Below are positions 35,773 to 46,828 of a stretch of DNA of 64,000 nt, piece after piece. Positions within the stretch are counted from its first letter, which is position 1, and each line of letters opens with the position of its first letter. The notes under the pieces were generated by a model. It made no database searches, had not been told where the DNA came from, and saw only the letters and a program-made list of their open reading frames with translations. The stretch is from positions 558,001-622,000 of the forward strand of contig JAHUUL010000001.1 in assembly GCA_019218415.1 (NCBI GenBank), given 5' to 3'. This DNA comes from Dermabacteraceae bacterium TAE3-ERU27 (GTDB lineage: Bacteria > Actinomycetota > Actinomycetes > Actinomycetales > Dermabacteraceae). Both the position numbers and the translations under genes were made by a program.

Positions 35773-36456
35773 ATGGCAGCTAACCTGACCGTAGACGTCC
35801 TCGATCCGGCTGGAAAGAAGTCCGGCACTGCCGAGCTCCCCGCCGAAATTTTCGACGTCCAGACCAACGTCGCGCTTATTCACCAGGTTGTTGTGGCCCA
35901 GCAGGCCGCGGCACGCCAGGGCACGCACAAGGCGAAGTCCCGCGGTGAAGTCAGCGGTGGCGGCCGCAAGCCGTACAAGCAGAAGGGCACCGGCCGCGCA
36001 CGCCAGGGCTCGATCCGCGCACCCCAGTTCACCGGTGGTGGCGTTGTGCACGGCCCGGTCCCGCGTGACTACTCGCAGCGCACCCCGAAGAAGATGAAGG
36101 CAGCCGCCCTGCGCGGAGCCCTCTCGGATCGCGCTCGTCACGGCCGCATCCACGTCGTGTCGGCTCTGCTGGCAGGGGAGACCCCGTCCACCAAGGCTGC
36201 ACGTGCGACCCTTGCGAACGTGACCGATCGCCGTCACCGTCTCGTGGTTATCGCCCGCGAGGACGACTTCGGCGCGCTGTCCGCACGGAACCTTCCCGAC
36301 ACCCACGTTGTTTACGTTGACCAGCTCAACACCTACGACGTGATGCTCAGTGACGACGTCGTCTTCACCGAGGCTTCGCTGGAGGATTTCGTGGCTCGTG
36401 CCACCCTCGCGTCCGCTAAGTCGGTCGCCGCAACCTCCAAGGAGGAAAGCAAGTGA
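35773..36456 (+). CDS. rplD: 50S ribosomal protein L4
   Basis: Lines the exit tunnel; in E. coli it represses the S10 operon. The loop with [20 protein letters not shown] is intact, with no macrolide-type change noted. It has 227 residues and overlaps rplW by four bases (GTGA). Confidence 0.97.
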   Translation: MAANLTVDVLDPAGKKSGTAELPAEIFDVQTNVALIHQVVVAQQAAARQGTHKAKSRGEVSGGGRKPYKQKGTGRARQGSIRAPQFTGGGVVHGPVPRDYSQRTPKKMKAAALRGALSDRARHGRIHVVSALLAGETPSTKAARATLANVTDRRHRLVVIAREDDFGALSARNLPDTHVVYVDQLNTYDVMLSDDVVFTEASLEDFVARATLASAKSVAATSKEESK

Positions 36457-36755
36457 GCGTCATCGCCAAGGATCCGCGCGACATTCTGCTCGCGCCGGTG
36501 AACTCGGAGAAGAGCTTCGGCCTGATGGAAGAGGGCAAGTACACCTTCCTGGTGGACCCCCGCGCCAACAAGACCGAAATCAAGATCGCCGTGGAGAAGG
36601 TGTTTGGCGTGAAGGTTGCTTCCGTCAACACCATGAACCGTCAGGGCAAGTCCCGTCGGACCCGCTTCGGCATGGGTAAGCGCAAGGACACCAAGCGTGC
36701 CATCGTGACCCTCGCTGAAGGAACCATCGACATCTTCGGAGGTTCGGTCGCCTAA
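36453..36755 (+). CDS. rplW: 50S ribosomal protein L23
   Basis: Docking site for trigger factor and SRP at the tunnel exit. GTG start inside the rplD stop region indicates coupling. The product has 100 residues; [18 protein letters not shown] and [12 protein letters not shown] are typical. Confidence 0.97.
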   Translation: MSVIAKDPRDILLAPVNSEKSFGLMEEGKYTFLVDPRANKTEIKIAVEKVFGVKVASVNTMNRQGKSRRTRFGMGKRKDTKRAIVTLAEGTIDIFGGSVA

Positions 36756-36801
36756 GGCGTCCGAACTGTGAAGAACACAGAGAGCACGAGGAAAACCCAC
36801 C

Positions 36802-37638
<837 letters not shown>

Positions 37639-37653
37639 TAGGGAGACACGAGA

Positions 37654-37935
37654 ATGCCACGCAGCCTTAGTAAGGGCCCCTTCGTCGACGATCACCTTCA
37701 GAAGAAGGTTGACGCTCAGAACGAAAAGGGCACCAAGAACGTCATCAAGACATGGTCGCGCCGTTCGGTTATTACGCCGGACTTCCTCGGCCATACCTTC
37801 GCAGTGCACGACGGTCGCAAGCACGTCACGGTGTTCGTCACCGAGTCGATGGTTGGGCACAAGCTCGGCGAGTTCGCACCCACGCGGACTTTCAAGGGCC
37901 ACGAGAAGGACGACAAGAAGGGTCGCCGCCGCTAA
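37654..37935 (+). CDS. rpsS: 30S ribosomal protein S19
   Basis: Binds the 16S rRNA 3' domain with S13. The start [15 protein letters not shown] and [19 protein letters not shown] are typical. It has 93 residues, 15 bases after rplB. Confidence 0.98.
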   Translation: MPRSLSKGPFVDDHLQKKVDAQNEKGTKNVIKTWSRRSVITPDFLGHTFAVHDGRKHVTVFVTESMVGHKLGEFAPTRTFKGHEKDDKKGRRR

Positions 37936-37990
37936 CCCGCTGGGTTAGTGGAAGCGCTCTTCTCGAACTCAAAGAGAAAGCAGGACAGCA

Positions 37991-38356
37991 ATGGAAGCCA
38001 AGGCGCAGGTGCGGTATCTCCGCACGTCGCCCATGAAGGCCCGGCGCGTCGTTGACCTGATCCGTGGCAAGAAGACGAGTGAGGCACTGGACGTTCTGCG
38101 GTTCGCACCGCAGGCCGCCAGCGAGCCGGTTTACAAGCTCGTCAAGTCCGCGATCGCCAACGCCCGGGTAAAGGCCGAAGCGGCGGGGGAGCGTTTTGAC
38201 GAACGCGAACTCGTCATCTCGCAGGCCTACGTCGACGAGGGCCCGACCATGAAGCGCATTCAGCCGCGCGCACAGGGTCGTGCCTTCCAGATCCGTAAGC
38301 GCACCAGCCACATCACTGTGGTTGTTGCCCCCGCGAAGAAGAAGGAGACCCGCTAG
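37991..38356 (+). CDS. rplV: 50S ribosomal protein L22
   Basis: Tunnel protein; its long beta-hairpin is the region [23 protein letters not shown], wild-type in appearance. It has 121 residues and ends one base into rpsC. Confidence 0.97.
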   Translation: MEAKAQVRYLRTSPMKARRVVDLIRGKKTSEALDVLRFAPQAASEPVYKLVKSAIANARVKAEAAGERFDERELVISQAYVDEGPTMKRIQPRAQGRAFQIRKRTSHITVVVAPAKKKETR

Positions 38357-39168
38357 TGGGCCAGAAGGTCAATCCGAACGGGTTCCGCCTCGGGATCACC
38401 ACGGAGCACACCAGCCGTTGGTTCGCCGACTCCACCAAACAGGGTCAGCGCTACCGCGACTACGTGAAGGAAGACGTCGCGATTCGTAAGCTCATGTCCG
38501 AAGGACTCGAGCGCGCCGGCATCTCCAAGGTAGAGATCGAGCGTACCCGTGATCGTGTCCGCGTCGACCTGCACACCGCTCGCCCCGGTATCGTTATCGG
38601 GCGCCGCGGTGCGGAGGCTGAGCGTCTGCGCGGCGAGCTGGAGAAGCTCACCGGCAAGCAGATTCAGCTGAACATCCTCGAGGTCAAGAACCCCGAGGCC
38701 GACGCTCAGCTGGTCGCACAGGGTATCGCAGAGCAGCTCGCGAGCCGCGTTTCGTTCCGTCGCGCCATGCGCAAGGGTATCCAGTCCGCACAGCGTGCGG
38801 GCGCCAAGGGTATCCGTGTGGCAGTTTCCGGTCGCCTCGGCGGCGCGGAAATGAGCCGGAGCGAGTTCTACCGCGAAGGTCGCGTGCCGCTGCACACCCT
38901 CCGCGCCAACATCGACTACGGCTTCTACGAGGCACGCACTGCCTTCGGCCGCATCGGCGTCAAGGTGTGGATCTACAAGGGCGACGTCACCGCCAAGGAG
39001 CTCGCGGCTCAGGCTGCTTCCCAGGCTCCCCGCTCGGGCCGCGGTCCCCGCGCCGAGCGTCCGCGTGGACGCCGCAACGAGCGTAACGCGGCTCGCCGCG
39101 AACAGCAGGCTCCCGAGTCGGCTCCCAAGGAGACCGCGGCGCCTGCCGATAACGGAACGGAGGCCTGA
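38356..39168 (+). CDS. rpsC: 30S ribosomal protein S3
   Basis: mRNA entry-tunnel protein with a KH domain ([13 protein letters not shown]). The GTG start overlaps the rplV stop by one base. The 270-residue product has a 50-residue Arg/Ala/Pro-rich tail after the usual C-terminal domain; such tails are common in actinobacterial S3. Confidence 0.97.
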   Translation: MGQKVNPNGFRLGITTEHTSRWFADSTKQGQRYRDYVKEDVAIRKLMSEGLERAGISKVEIERTRDRVRVDLHTARPGIVIGRRGAEAERLRGELEKLTGKQIQLNILEVKNPEADAQLVAQGIAEQLASRVSFRRAMRKGIQSAQRAGAKGIRVAVSGRLGGAEMSRSEFYREGRVPLHTLRANIDYGFYEARTAFGRIGVKVWIYKGDVTAKELAAQAASQAPRSGRGPRAERPRGRRNERNAARREQQAPESAPKETAAPADNGTEA

Positions 39169-39173
39169 GCGAC

Positions 39174-39593
39174 ATGCTGATTCCGCGCAGGACTAAGCAC
39201 CGCAAGCAGCACCACCCCACCCGTCGTGGCATGACCAAGGGCGGCGCTGATCTGGCATTCGGTGAGTACGGTATCCAGGCCCTCGGCCCGGCATACGTCA
39301 CCAACCGTCAGATCGAGGCAGCCCGTATCGCCATGACCCGTCACATGAAGCGTGGCGGCAAGGTGTACATCAACATCTACCCGGATCGTCCCCTCACCAA
39401 GAAGCCTGCGGAAGTCCGCATGGGTTCCGGTAAGGGTTCCGTCGAGTGGTGGGTAGCCAACGTAAAGCCCGGACGCGTTATGTTCGAGGTCGCTGGCGTT
39501 CCCGAGTCTGTGGCTCGTGAGGCTCTTCGTCTCGCAATCCACAAGCTCCCCATGAAGTGCCGTATTCTTTCGCGAGAGGGTGGTGACATCTGA
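39174..39593 (+). CDS. rplP: 50S ribosomal protein L16
   Basis: Needed for A-site tRNA placement. [15 protein letters not shown] and [18 protein letters not shown] are conserved. It has 139 residues and overlaps rpmC by one base. Confidence 0.98.
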   Translation: MLIPRRTKHRKQHHPTRRGMTKGGADLAFGEYGIQALGPAYVTNRQIEAARIAMTRHMKRGGKVYINIYPDRPLTKKPAEVRMGSGKGSVEWWVANVKPGRVMFEVAGVPESVAREALRLAIHKLPMKCRILSREGGDI

Positions 39594-39826
39594 TGGCAGC
39601 TACGAAACTCTCCGCTGAAGAGCTCGACAAGATGGACGATGTCAAGCTGGCAGCCGAACTGGCTAAGGCCAAGGATGAGCTGTTTAAGCTTCGTTTCCAG
39701 TCGGCTACCCGGCAGCTGGATAACCACGGGCGTCTCAGCTCCGTGAAGAAGGACATCGCCCGGATCTACACGATCCTGCGTGAGCGCGAGCTGGGGATCC
39801 GCCAGGCTCCCGGCAACGCCGAGTGA
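39593..39826 (+). CDS. rpmC: 50S ribosomal protein L29
   Basis: Small two-helix protein at the tunnel exit. The 77-residue chain has the normal [24 protein letters not shown] motif and an actinobacterial C-terminal extension. Confidence 0.97.
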   Translation: MAATKLSAEELDKMDDVKLAAELAKAKDELFKLRFQSATRQLDNHGRLSSVKKDIARIYTILRERELGIRQAPGNAE

Positions 39827-39843
39827 AAGCGAAGCGAGGAGAC

Positions 39844-40128
39844 ATGAGCGACAATACCCCCACCGAGACCACCGAGGAGCGCCCGTACCGCAAGGTGCAG
39901 CGCGGCTACGTCGTGTCCGACAAGATGGACAAGACGATCGTGGTTGAGGTCGAAGAGCGCGTTAAGCACTCCCTTTACGGGAAGGTTATGCGCAAGACCA
40001 AGAAGTTCAAGGCTCACGATGAAGAGAACACCGCCGGCATCGGCGACCGCGTTCTCATCATGGAGACCCGTCCGCTGTCCGCTTCCAAGCGGTGGCGTCT
40101 GGTCGAGATCCTTGAGAAGGCCAAGTAA
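39844..40128 (+). CDS. rpsQ: 30S ribosomal protein S17
   Basis: Early 16S rRNA binder. The ATG at 39844 (MSDNTPTE) follows GAGGAG and matches the usual N-terminus; a GTG at 39823 overlapping the rpmC stop is an alternative without a ribosome site. [18 protein letters not shown] is conserved. Length is 94 residues. It is the last gene before the S10/spc gap. Confidence 0.95.
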   Translation: MSDNTPTETTEERPYRKVQRGYVVSDKMDKTIVVEVEERVKHSLYGKVMRKTKKFKAHDEENTAGIGDRVLIMETRPLSASKRWRLVEILEKAK

Positions 40129-40148
40129 TTAGGCTTGCTTGATGTAAG

Positions 40149-40181
40149 GCGGCGGGCTCCCGGTTCCCGGGTGCCCGCCGC
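40149..40181 (+). terminator. Terminator after rpsQ
   Basis: GCGGCGGGC (40149-40157) pairs with GCCCGCCGC (40173-40181), with more pairing inside (CCCGG/CCGGG); TTATCGTTTT follows. It separates the S10 and spc operons. Confidence 0.8.
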
Positions 40182-40510
40182 TTATCGTTTTAGCCCGTGT
40201 AGCCAGGCACACAAAACCCGCTTTCCGGAGCGGTTTCGCGTGGGCTCGGATTCCGATAGGCTAGAACAGTTGTCAGTGTGCCCGTAACCAGTAACGGTTT
40301 CCGTTGCGGGGAGCGGTCACATCGGCCGGAGGTTGCAGCATCTCTTACCTTCGACGGAGACCTTGCACCAGTTCGCTGTGTGTTCGAGTCTGTCGATGGT
40401 TTTTTCATGCGCGCAATCGTCGGCCGTATCAGATAACAGTCCACTATCCGTTCCGCTAGGCTCGCCGCGTTTACGTGGGACGAGAACCAGCGAGACGACA
40501 GGAGTACTAA
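40182..40510 (+). other. Space between the S10 and spc operons, probable rplN promoter region
   Basis: No gene is supported in these 329 bases. Two TAGGCT boxes, each preceded by TTCCG and one base, occur at 40257-40262 and 40457-40462. The first has TTTCGC at 17 bases upstream (40234-40239). Either could be a -10 box for rplN, with leaders of about 240 or 40 bases. Confidence 0.45.
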
Positions 40511-40879
40511 GTGATTCAGCAGGAGTCGCGACTCAAGGTCGCCGACAACACTGGTGCAAAGCAGATCCTTTGCATTCGTGTTCTCGGTGGCTCCGGTCGC
40601 CGTTATGCAGGCGTTGGCGATGTCATCGTGGCGACCGTTAAGGACGCCATCCCCGGTGGAAACGTCAAGAAGGGCGACGTCGTTAAGGCGGTCGTCGTTC
40701 GCACCACTAAAGAGCGTCGTCGTCCCGACGGCTCTTACATCCGCTTCGATGAGAACGCAGCGGTGATCTTGAAGAACGACGGCGAGCCGCGAGGCACCCG
40801 TATCTTCGGCCCCGTCGGCCGTGAACTGCGCGACAAGCGGTTCATGAAGATCATTTCGCTGGCACCGGAGGTGCTGTGA
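40511..40879 (+). CDS. rplN: 50S ribosomal protein L14
   Basis: First gene of the spc operon. GTG start after AGGAG; the 122-residue product begins [16 protein letters not shown], nearly universal. It bridges to the 30S subunit at helix 14. Confidence 0.98.
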   Translation: MIQQESRLKVADNTGAKQILCIRVLGGSGRRYAGVGDVIVATVKDAIPGGNVKKGDVVKAVVVRTTKERRRPDGSYIRFDENAAVILKNDGEPRGTRIFGPVGRELRDKRFMKIISLAPEVL

Positions 40880-40881
40880 AC

Positions 40882-41274
40882 ATGGCCAAGATGAAGATTA
40901 AGAAGGGTGACCTGGTTCAGGTCATCACCGGTCGTACCAGCGACGAAGAGAAGGCTGCCAAGCGCGGCCTGACCGCTGGCGACAAGGGTAAGCAGGGCAA
41001 GGTTCTGCAGGTGTTCCCCGATACCCAGATGGTTCTGGTTGAGGGCGTTAACCGCAAGACCCACCACCTCAAGCCCGGACAGAACCGCGCGAGCGCCAGT
41101 GGTGGCATCGAGCACCGCGAGGCGCCGATCCACGTATCCAACGTGATGCTGGTGGATCCGTCGGACAAGAAGCCGACCCGCGTTGGTTTCCGCGTTGAGA
41201 CCGTCGAGCTGGAGAACGGCCGCACCAAGCAGGTGCGCGTGCGTTACGCCAAGCGCTCGGGGAAGGACATCTGA
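40882..41274 (+). CDS. rplX: 50S ribosomal protein L24
   Basis: Assembly initiator protein with a KOW motif ([13 protein letters not shown]). The ATG at 40882 ([10 protein letters not shown]) follows GGAGG by ten bases; a GTG two codons upstream is closer and also possible. Length is 130 residues. It overlaps rplE by one base. Confidence 0.96.
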   Translation: MAKMKIKKGDLVQVITGRTSDEEKAAKRGLTAGDKGKQGKVLQVFPDTQMVLVEGVNRKTHHLKPGQNRASASGGIEHREAPIHVSNVMLVDPSDKKPTRVGFRVETVELENGRTKQVRVRYAKRSGKDI

Positions 41275-41825
41275 TGACTGAGCAGCCCCGCCTCAAGAGC
41301 AAGTACCGCAGCGAGATCAAGGCGCAGCTGACCGAGCAGTTCGGTTACAAGAACGTCATGCTCGTTCCGGGCCTGACCAAGATCGTTGTGAACATGGGCG
41401 TTGGCGACGCCGCGCGTGACTCCAAGGTCATCGACGGCGCCATCCGCGACCTCACCGCGATCACCGGTCAGAAGCCGCAGGTCACCAAGGCCCGTAAGTC
41501 GATCGCGCAGTTCAAACTGCGTGAGGGCATGCCGATTGGCTGCCACACCACCCTGCGTGGCGATCGCATGTGGGAGTTCCTTGACCGTCTGCTTTCGACG
41601 GCCCTGCCGCGTATCCGCGACTTCCGTGGCCTGTCCCCGAAGCAGTTCGATGGCAATGGCAACTACACCTTCGGCCTCACGGAACAGGTTATGTTCCACG
41701 AGATCGATCAGGACAAGATCGACCGTGTTCGCGGTATGGACATCACGGTCGTCACCACCGCCAAGACCGACGAAGAGGGACGCGCGCTGCTGAAGGCGCT
41801 GGGCTTCCCGTTCAAGGAGAAGTGA
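41274..41825 (+). CDS. rplE: 50S ribosomal protein L5
   Basis: Binds 5S rRNA and bridges to S13. [19 protein letters not shown] and [17 protein letters not shown] are conserved. It has 183 residues and ends one base before the rpsN start. Confidence 0.98.
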   Translation: MTEQPRLKSKYRSEIKAQLTEQFGYKNVMLVPGLTKIVVNMGVGDAARDSKVIDGAIRDLTAITGQKPQVTKARKSIAQFKLREGMPIGCHTTLRGDRMWEFLDRLLSTALPRIRDFRGLSPKQFDGNGNYTFGLTEQVMFHEIDQDKIDRVRGMDITVVTTAKTDEEGRALLKALGFPFKEK

Positions 41826-41826
41826 C

Positions 41827-42012
41827 ATGGCCAAGACAGCTCTGATTCAGAAGCAGGAACGCAAGCCGAAGTTCGGCGTGCGCGCCTACACGCGGTGCCA
41901 GCGTTGCGGTCGTCCGCACTCGGTTTACCGCAAGTTCGGCCTGTGCCGTATCTGCCTGCGGGAAATGGCTCACCGCGGTGAGCTTCCGGGCGTCACGAAG
42001 AGCAGCTGGTAA
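41827..42012 (+). CDS. rpsN: 30S ribosomal protein S14 type Z
   Basis: The zinc-containing short form of S14, 61 residues, with CQRC and CRIC metal ligands. Actinobacteria often hold a second, zinc-free S14 elsewhere under zinc control; none is in this window. Confidence 0.98.
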   Translation: MAKTALIQKQERKPKFGVRAYTRCQRCGRPHSVYRKFGLCRICLREMAHRGELPGVTKSSW

Positions 42013-42077
42013 GGACTATCGCCACAGGTCTTTGGCTACATAGCTGAAGAAACCACGGTGAGAAAGAAGCAACCGAC

Positions 42078-42476
42078 ATGACAATGACCGACCCGATCGC
42101 GGACATGCTTACGCGGATCCGGAATGCCAACTCGGCTTTCCACGAGACCGTGTCCATGCCGTACTCGAAACTCAAGTCCCGCATCGCCGACATCCTGAAG
42201 GCCGAGGGCTACATCCTCGACTGGCACGAGGAAGAGGCCAAGGTTGGCAAGACCCTGGTTATCGACCTCAAGTACGGCGCAGCGCGCGAACGCACCATCT
42301 CCGGTGTGCGTCGCATCTCCAAGCCCGGCCTCCGGGTTTACGCAAAGTCCACTAACCTGCCCAAGGTGCAGGGCGGCCTCGGTGTGGCAATTCTGTCCAC
42401 CTCCTCCGGCCTCCTGACCGACAAGCAGGCCTCGAAGAAGGGTGTGGGTGGGGAAGTCCTCGCCTACATCTGGTAA
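42078..42476 (+). CDS. rpsH: 30S ribosomal protein S8
   Basis: Central-domain assembly protein; in E. coli it represses the spc operon. [16 protein letters not shown] and [13 protein letters not shown] are conserved. Length is 132 residues, after a 65-base gap. Confidence 0.98.
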   Translation: MTMTDPIADMLTRIRNANSAFHETVSMPYSKLKSRIADILKAEGYILDWHEEEAKVGKTLVIDLKYGAARERTISGVRRISKPGLRVYAKSTNLPKVQGGLGVAILSTSSGLLTDKQASKKGVGGEVLAYIW

Positions 42477-42498
42477 TAGGGAAAGGAAGTACGCAGAT

Positions 42499-43038
42499 AT
42501 GTCTCGCATTGGCATCCGTCCCGTCCCTGTTTCCGACAAGGTCGAGCTCACCATTGATGGCCAGGACGTGACCGTGAAGGGCCCCAAGGGCACCCTCTCG
42601 CACACCGTCCCCGCCCCGCTCACGGTGGAACGCGCCGAAGACGGCTCGCTGGTCGTCGTTCGCCCGAACGACGAGCGCACCAGCAAGGCTCTCCACGGCC
42701 TCACCCGTACCCTGCTGAGCAACATGATCGAGGGTGTCACCAACGGTTACGAGAAGAAGCTCGAAATCGTTGGCACCGGTTACCGCGTAACCGCTAAGGG
42801 CACCGACCTCGAGTTCGCTCTTGGCTTCTCCCACCCCGTGCTCGTGAAGGCGCCGGAAGGCATCACCTTCAACGTTGAGGCCCCCACCAAGTTCTCGGTG
42901 GCCGGTATCGACAAGCAGCTCGTGGGCGAGGTTGCGGCCAACATCCGCAAGATCCGCAAGCCTGAACCGTACAAGGGCAAGGGCGTGCGCTACGCAGGCG
43001 AAACCGTCCTGCGCAAGGCCGGAAAGGCTGGTAAGTAA
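42499..43038 (+). CDS. rplF: 50S ribosomal protein L6
   Basis: Lies near the sarcin-ricin loop. The ATG at 42499 (MSRIGIRPV) follows AAAGGAAG and is preferred over an earlier GTG overlapping rpsH. The 179-residue product has the two repeated domains and [15 protein letters not shown]. Confidence 0.98.
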   Translation: MSRIGIRPVPVSDKVELTIDGQDVTVKGPKGTLSHTVPAPLTVERAEDGSLVVVRPNDERTSKALHGLTRTLLSNMIEGVTNGYEKKLEIVGTGYRVTAKGTDLEFALGFSHPVLVKAPEGITFNVEAPTKFSVAGIDKQLVGEVAANIRKIRKPEPYKGKGVRYAGETVLRKAGKAGK

Positions 43039-43040
43039 TC

Positions 43041-43427
43041 ATGGGATTCGCTGAAAAGCACACTCGCGGCGTTGCTAAGAGCCGCTCCCGTGCGCGCGGT
43101 CGTCGCCACCTGCGACTCCGTCGCCGTATCGCCGGCACTGAGCTGCGTCCGCGCCTGGTCGTGACCCGCTCTGCGCGTCACGTGTTCGTTCAGGTTATCG
43201 ACGACTCCAAGGGCCTCACCCTGGCGTCGGCTTCCACCCTGGAAGCCGAGCTGCGCCAGATGGAGGCCAACAAGACCGACAAGGCCAAGAAAGTCGGTGT
43301 TCTCGTAGGCGAGCGTGCAAAGGCCGCCGGCATCGAGAGCGTCGTCTTCGACCGCGGTGGGAACAAGTACCACGGCCGCGTGGCCGCCGTTGCTGACGGC
43401 GCCCGCGAAGCCGGGCTGGTTCTGTGA
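43041..43427 (+). CDS. rplR: 50S ribosomal protein L18
   Basis: Binds 5S rRNA with L5. The sequence [28 protein letters not shown], in part [14 protein letters not shown], is typical. It has 128 residues. Confidence 0.97.
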   Translation: MGFAEKHTRGVAKSRSRARGRRHLRLRRRIAGTELRPRLVVTRSARHVFVQVIDDSKGLTLASASTLEAELRQMEANKTDKAKKVGVLVGERAKAAGIESVVFDRGGNKYHGRVAAVADGAREAGLVL

Positions 43428-43461
43428 CCGCCCCCCGACCGGACGAGAAGAGGATTTGACC

Positions 43462-44139
43462 ATGGCTGCACAGCAGCGAAACAACGGTCCCGCGAACACG
43501 AGTCGGCGGGGCGAAGGCGAGGAGCGCGGTCGTAACAACGATCGTGGCGATCGCCAGGGCCGCCGCGGCGAGGGCCGCGGCCGTCAGGAAGCCGAAAAGT
43601 CCGCCTTCGTAGAGCGCGTGGTTGGCATCAACCGCGTATCGAAGGTCGTCAAGGGCGGCCGCCGTTTCTCCTTCACCGCCCTCGTGGTGGTGGGTGACGG
43701 CGACGGCACCGTCGGCGTCGGTTACGGCAAGGCCAAGGAAGTTCCCGCGGCCATCGCTAAGGGTGTTGAGGAAGCGAAGAAGAACTTCTTCCGCGTCCCC
43801 CGCATCCAGGGCACCATTACCCACCCCGTTCAGGGTGAGGACGCCGCTGGCGTCGTGCTCCTTCGTCCCGCATCCCCCGGTACCGGTGTAATCGCCGGTG
43901 GCCCGGTGCGTGCGGTGCTCGAATGCGCCGGCATCCACGACGTTCTGAGCAAGTCGCTCGGTTCGAGCAACTCCATCAACATCGTGCGTGCGACCATCAA
44001 GGCCCTGCAGATGCTCGAGCAGCCCGAAGCGGTTGCCGCGCGTCGTGGCCTGCCGGTTGAGCACGTCGTTCCGGCTCCGCTCCTGCGTGCGCAGGCTGCG
44101 GGTCGTGCGGCCGCTCGCGCAGAAAAGGCTGGTGCATGA
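43462..44139 (+). CDS. rpsE: 30S ribosomal protein S5
   Basis: mRNA entry and fidelity protein. The ATG at 43462 (MAAQQRNNG) follows AGAGGA; the 49-codon upstream extension would overlap rplR and is not real. The first 45 residues are a Gly/Arg-rich extension common in the group, then [23 protein letters not shown]. Length is 225 residues. The stop overlaps rpmD (ATGA). Confidence 0.97.
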   Translation: MAAQQRNNGPANTSRRGEGEERGRNNDRGDRQGRRGEGRGRQEAEKSAFVERVVGINRVSKVVKGGRRFSFTALVVVGDGDGTVGVGYGKAKEVPAAIAKGVEEAKKNFFRVPRIQGTITHPVQGEDAAGVVLLRPASPGTGVIAGGPVRAVLECAGIHDVLSKSLGSSNSINIVRATIKALQMLEQPEAVAARRGLPVEHVVPAPLLRAQAAGRAAARAEKAGA

Positions 44140-44318
44140 TGAAGCTCAAGGTGACCCAGATCCGTTCCGAGATCGGCGGCAAGCAGAACCAGCGTGCCAC
44201 CCTGCGCGGCCTCGGCCTCAAGCGCATCGGTGACACTGTGGTGAAGGAAGACCGCCCCGAGATCCGCGGCATGATCCGCACCGTCACCCACCTGGTGACG
44301 GTTGAAGAGGTGGACTGA
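44136..44318 (+). CDS. rpmD: 50S ribosomal protein L30
   Basis: Small single-domain protein of 60 residues ([24 protein letters not shown], partly [15 protein letters not shown]). Its ATG overlaps the rpsE stop; a second ATG follows directly and may be the actual start. Confidence 0.97.
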   Translation: MMKLKVTQIRSEIGGKQNQRATLRGLGLKRIGDTVVKEDRPEIRGMIRTVTHLVTVEEVD

Positions 44319-44320
44319 CC

Positions 44321-44782
44321 ATGACTGAACTCAACAACGCTGAGCCCCTGAAGCTCCACGACCTGCGTCCCGCTCCGGGTGCCAAGACCAAGAAGACCCG
44401 CGTGGGTCGTGGTGAGGCGTCCAAGGGTAAGACCGCTGGCCGTGGTACCAAGGGTACGAAGGCGCGCTACCAGGTTCCCGTGGGCTTTGAGGGCGGCCAG
44501 ATGCCGCTGCACATGCGCCTGCCGAAGCTGCGTGGCTTCACCAACCCGTTCCGTGTGGAATACCAGGTTGTGAACCTCGACAAGCTGCAGCAGCTGTTCC
44601 CCGAGGGTGGCAAGGTCACCGTCGAGGATCTGGTTGCGAAGGGCGCCGTTCGCGGCGGCCACCTCGTCAAGGTGCTCGGCACCGGCGAGGTCTCGAAGGC
44701 TTTCGAGATCAGCGCGCACAAGTTCTCCGGCTCCGCTGAGCAGAAGATCAACGCGGCTGGCGGCTCCGTAACCGTTCTCTGA
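44321..44782 (+). CDS. rplO: 50S ribosomal protein L15
   Basis: Late assembly protein. The N-terminal Lys/Gly-rich part ([21 protein letters not shown]) and [16 protein letters not shown] are conserved. It has 153 residues and is followed by a stem-loop and secY. Confidence 0.97.
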   Translation: MTELNNAEPLKLHDLRPAPGAKTKKTRVGRGEASKGKTAGRGTKGTKARYQVPVGFEGGQMPLHMRLPKLRGFTNPFRVEYQVVNLDKLQQLFPEGGKVTVEDLVAKGAVRGGHLVKVLGTGEVSKAFEISAHKFSGSAEQKINAAGGSVTVL

Positions 44783-44816
44783 ACCGATTACGTGAGTCGG
44801 CATAGCTGACATCTTT

Positions 44817-44862
44817 GACCGGGCACCACTACGCAGAATAATCTGTGGGGTGGTGCCCGGTC
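44817..44862 (+). terminator. Stem-loop between rplO and secY
   Basis: GACCGGGCACCAC (44817-44829) and its perfect 13-base complement (44850-44862) enclose a loop with a weaker inner helix. Only a short CCTTAT follows, so termination is probably partial. A second small hairpin, TCCGGC-AGA-GCCGGA (44907-44921), lies just before the secY ribosome site. Confidence 0.6.
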
Positions 44863-44936
44863 CTTATACCGGGGCGAGATATAAGTTTCGCGCCATGTAT
44901 TTCCCCTCCGGCAGAGCCGGATATTGAGGAGGATAG

Positions 44937-46244
44937 GTGCTTCACGCTTTTGCACGCGCCTTTAAGACGCCAGATCTGCGCAACAAGCTTTTGTTTACCC
45001 TCGCGCTGCTCGCGATCTACCGTTTCGGTGTATTCATGCCGACGCCGGGGGTCAACTACGGCAACGTAATGATGTGTGTTGACCAGGCCCAGCAGGGGGC
45101 TGGTGCCGACCTGCTCGGTGCCATCAACCTGTTCTCCGGCGGCGCGCTGCTGCAGCTTTCCGTGTTTGCGCTCGGCGTGATGCCCTACATCACCTCGTCG
45201 ATCATCATTCAGCTGCTGCGCGTGGTGATTCCGCACTTCGAGGCCCTGCACAAGGAGGGCCAGGCGGGAACCGCAAAGCTGACCCAGTACACCCGCTACC
45301 TGACCATCGGCCTGGCGGTGCTTCAGTCGGCCACCATCATCACGATGGTGCGCACCGGCCAGTTCTTCCCCGGTTGCACCGTGGCGCCGATTCCCGACGA
45401 TTCGATCATCACCCAGCTGATGATGATCCTCGTGATGACCACCGGCACCTGCCTCATCATGTGGATGGGCGAGCTGATCACCGAAAAGGGCGTCGGCAAC
45501 GGTATGTCCATCCTGATCTTCACCTCGATCGCCGCAGGCTTCCCGGCCTCCCTCGGCCAGATCCTCAGCAGCAAGGGCTGGCTGACCTTCACTATCGTCT
45601 GCCTCCTCGGCCTGCTGGTTATCGTCGGCGTAATCTATGTCGAGCAGTCGCAGCGCCGGATTCCCGTGCAGTACACCAAGCGCATGATCGGTTCGCGCAC
45701 GTACGGCGGCACCAGCACCTACATCCCGATCAAGGTGAATCAGGCCGGTGTTATCCCGGTAATCTTCGCCTCCTCGCTGCTCGCGATCCCGACCATGGCC
45801 ACCTCCTTCGGGCGTCCCGACGCGGCCTGGGTGCAGTGGATCAACACCCACCTGTCGCAGAGCCAGAACGTTTCCTGGCTGTACGTGACCATCTACTTCG
45901 CGCTGATCGTGTTCTTCGCGTTCTTCTACGTTTCGATCACCTTCAACCCGGAAGAAATCGCCGACAACATGAAGAAGTACGGCGGCTTCATCCCGAACGT
46001 GCGTGCGGGCAAGCCCACCGAGCGCTACCTGTCGTACGTCATTAACCGCATCCTTACCCCCGGTTCGATCTACCTGGCGCTGATCGCGCTGATGCCGGTA
46101 GTCGCGCTCGCGGTGCTGGGAGCGACCCGAGACTTTCCGTTTGGCGGCGCGTCCATCCTGATCATCGTGGGCGTCGGCCTAGAAACGGTGAAACAGATCG
46201 ATGCGAAGCTGCAGCAACATCACTATGAAGGGATCCTTAGGTGA
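44937..46244 (+). CDS. secY: Preprotein translocase subunit SecY
   Basis: Channel-forming subunit of the Sec translocon, 435 residues and ten membrane helices. The GTG start follows GAGGAGG. LFSGGALLQLSVFALGVMPYITSSI, in part GVMPYITSSIIIQLL, and NPEEIADNMKKYGGFIPN are typical. The stop overlaps adk by four bases. Confidence 0.98.
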   Translation: MLHAFARAFKTPDLRNKLLFTLALLAIYRFGVFMPTPGVNYGNVMMCVDQAQQGAGADLLGAINLFSGGALLQLSVFALGVMPYITSSIIIQLLRVVIPHFEALHKEGQAGTAKLTQYTRYLTIGLAVLQSATIITMVRTGQFFPGCTVAPIPDDSIITQLMMILVMTTGTCLIMWMGELITEKGVGNGMSILIFTSIAAGFPASLGQILSSKGWLTFTIVCLLGLLVIVGVIYVEQSQRRIPVQYTKRMIGSRTYGGTSTYIPIKVNQAGVIPVIFASSLLAIPTMATSFGRPDAAWVQWINTHLSQSQNVSWLYVTIYFALIVFFAFFYVSITFNPEEIADNMKKYGGFIPNVRAGKPTERYLSYVINRILTPGSIYLALIALMPVVALAVLGATRDFPFGGASILIIVGVGLETVKQIDAKLQQHHYEGILR

Positions 46245-46828
46245 CTACCGAAACTAAAACCCCGTCCCGCCTCCTGATCGTCGGCCCTCCCGGCGCGGGC
46301 AAGGGCACCCAGGCCGAACGTATCGTGGAGGCGCTCGGCGTACCCGCGATCTCGACCGGCGACATCTTCCGCGCGAACGTTTCGCAGGAAACCGAACTGG
46401 GCGTTCTCGCAAAGTCCTACATGGATCGCGGCGAATACGTCCCCGATTCGGTCACCAACGACATGGTGCGCGACCGTCTCGCGCAGGACGACGCCAAGGA
46501 CGGCTTCCTGCTCGACGGCTACCCTCGCACCCTCGCTCAGGTGGATGCCCTCGACGGCATGCTGAAGGACCTCGGCACCGAGCTGGACTGCGTGATCGAG
46601 CTCGTGGTTGACCACGAGGCCGTCGTGCAGCGCCTGCTGGAGCGCGGTAAGCAGCATGGCCGCAGCGACGACAACGAGGAAACGATCCGTCGCCGCCTCG
46701 AGGTTTACACCGAGCAGACCACCCCGCTGATCGAGGTCTACACCGAGCGCGGCCTGGTAAAGACCGTTGACGGCTCCGCCGCGATCGACGAAGTCACCGC
46801 CGCGATCATGAAGGCGCTGGGCCGCTAG
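46241..46828 (+). CDS. adk: Adenylate kinase
   Basis: Balances AMP, ADP and ATP. The P-loop GPPGAGKGTQ, AISTGDIFR and DGYPRTLAQ are intact. It has the short lid without zinc ligands, giving 195 residues. GTG start within the secY stop region shows coupling, and the gene ends one base into map. Confidence 0.97.
   Translation: MTTETKTPSRLLIVGPPGAGKGTQAERIVEALGVPAISTGDIFRANVSQETELGVLAKSYMDRGEYVPDSVTNDMVRDRLAQDDAKDGFLLDGYPRTLAQVDALDGMLKDLGTELDCVIELVVDHEAVVQRLLERGKQHGRSDDNEETIRRRLEVYTEQTTPLIEVYTERGLVKTVDGSAAIDEVTAAIMKALGR

Noticed and set aside
40190-40444. An 84-codon minus-strand frame in the rpsQ-rplN gap
   Set aside because: No ribosome site, no motif, and it covers the likely promoter region of rplN.
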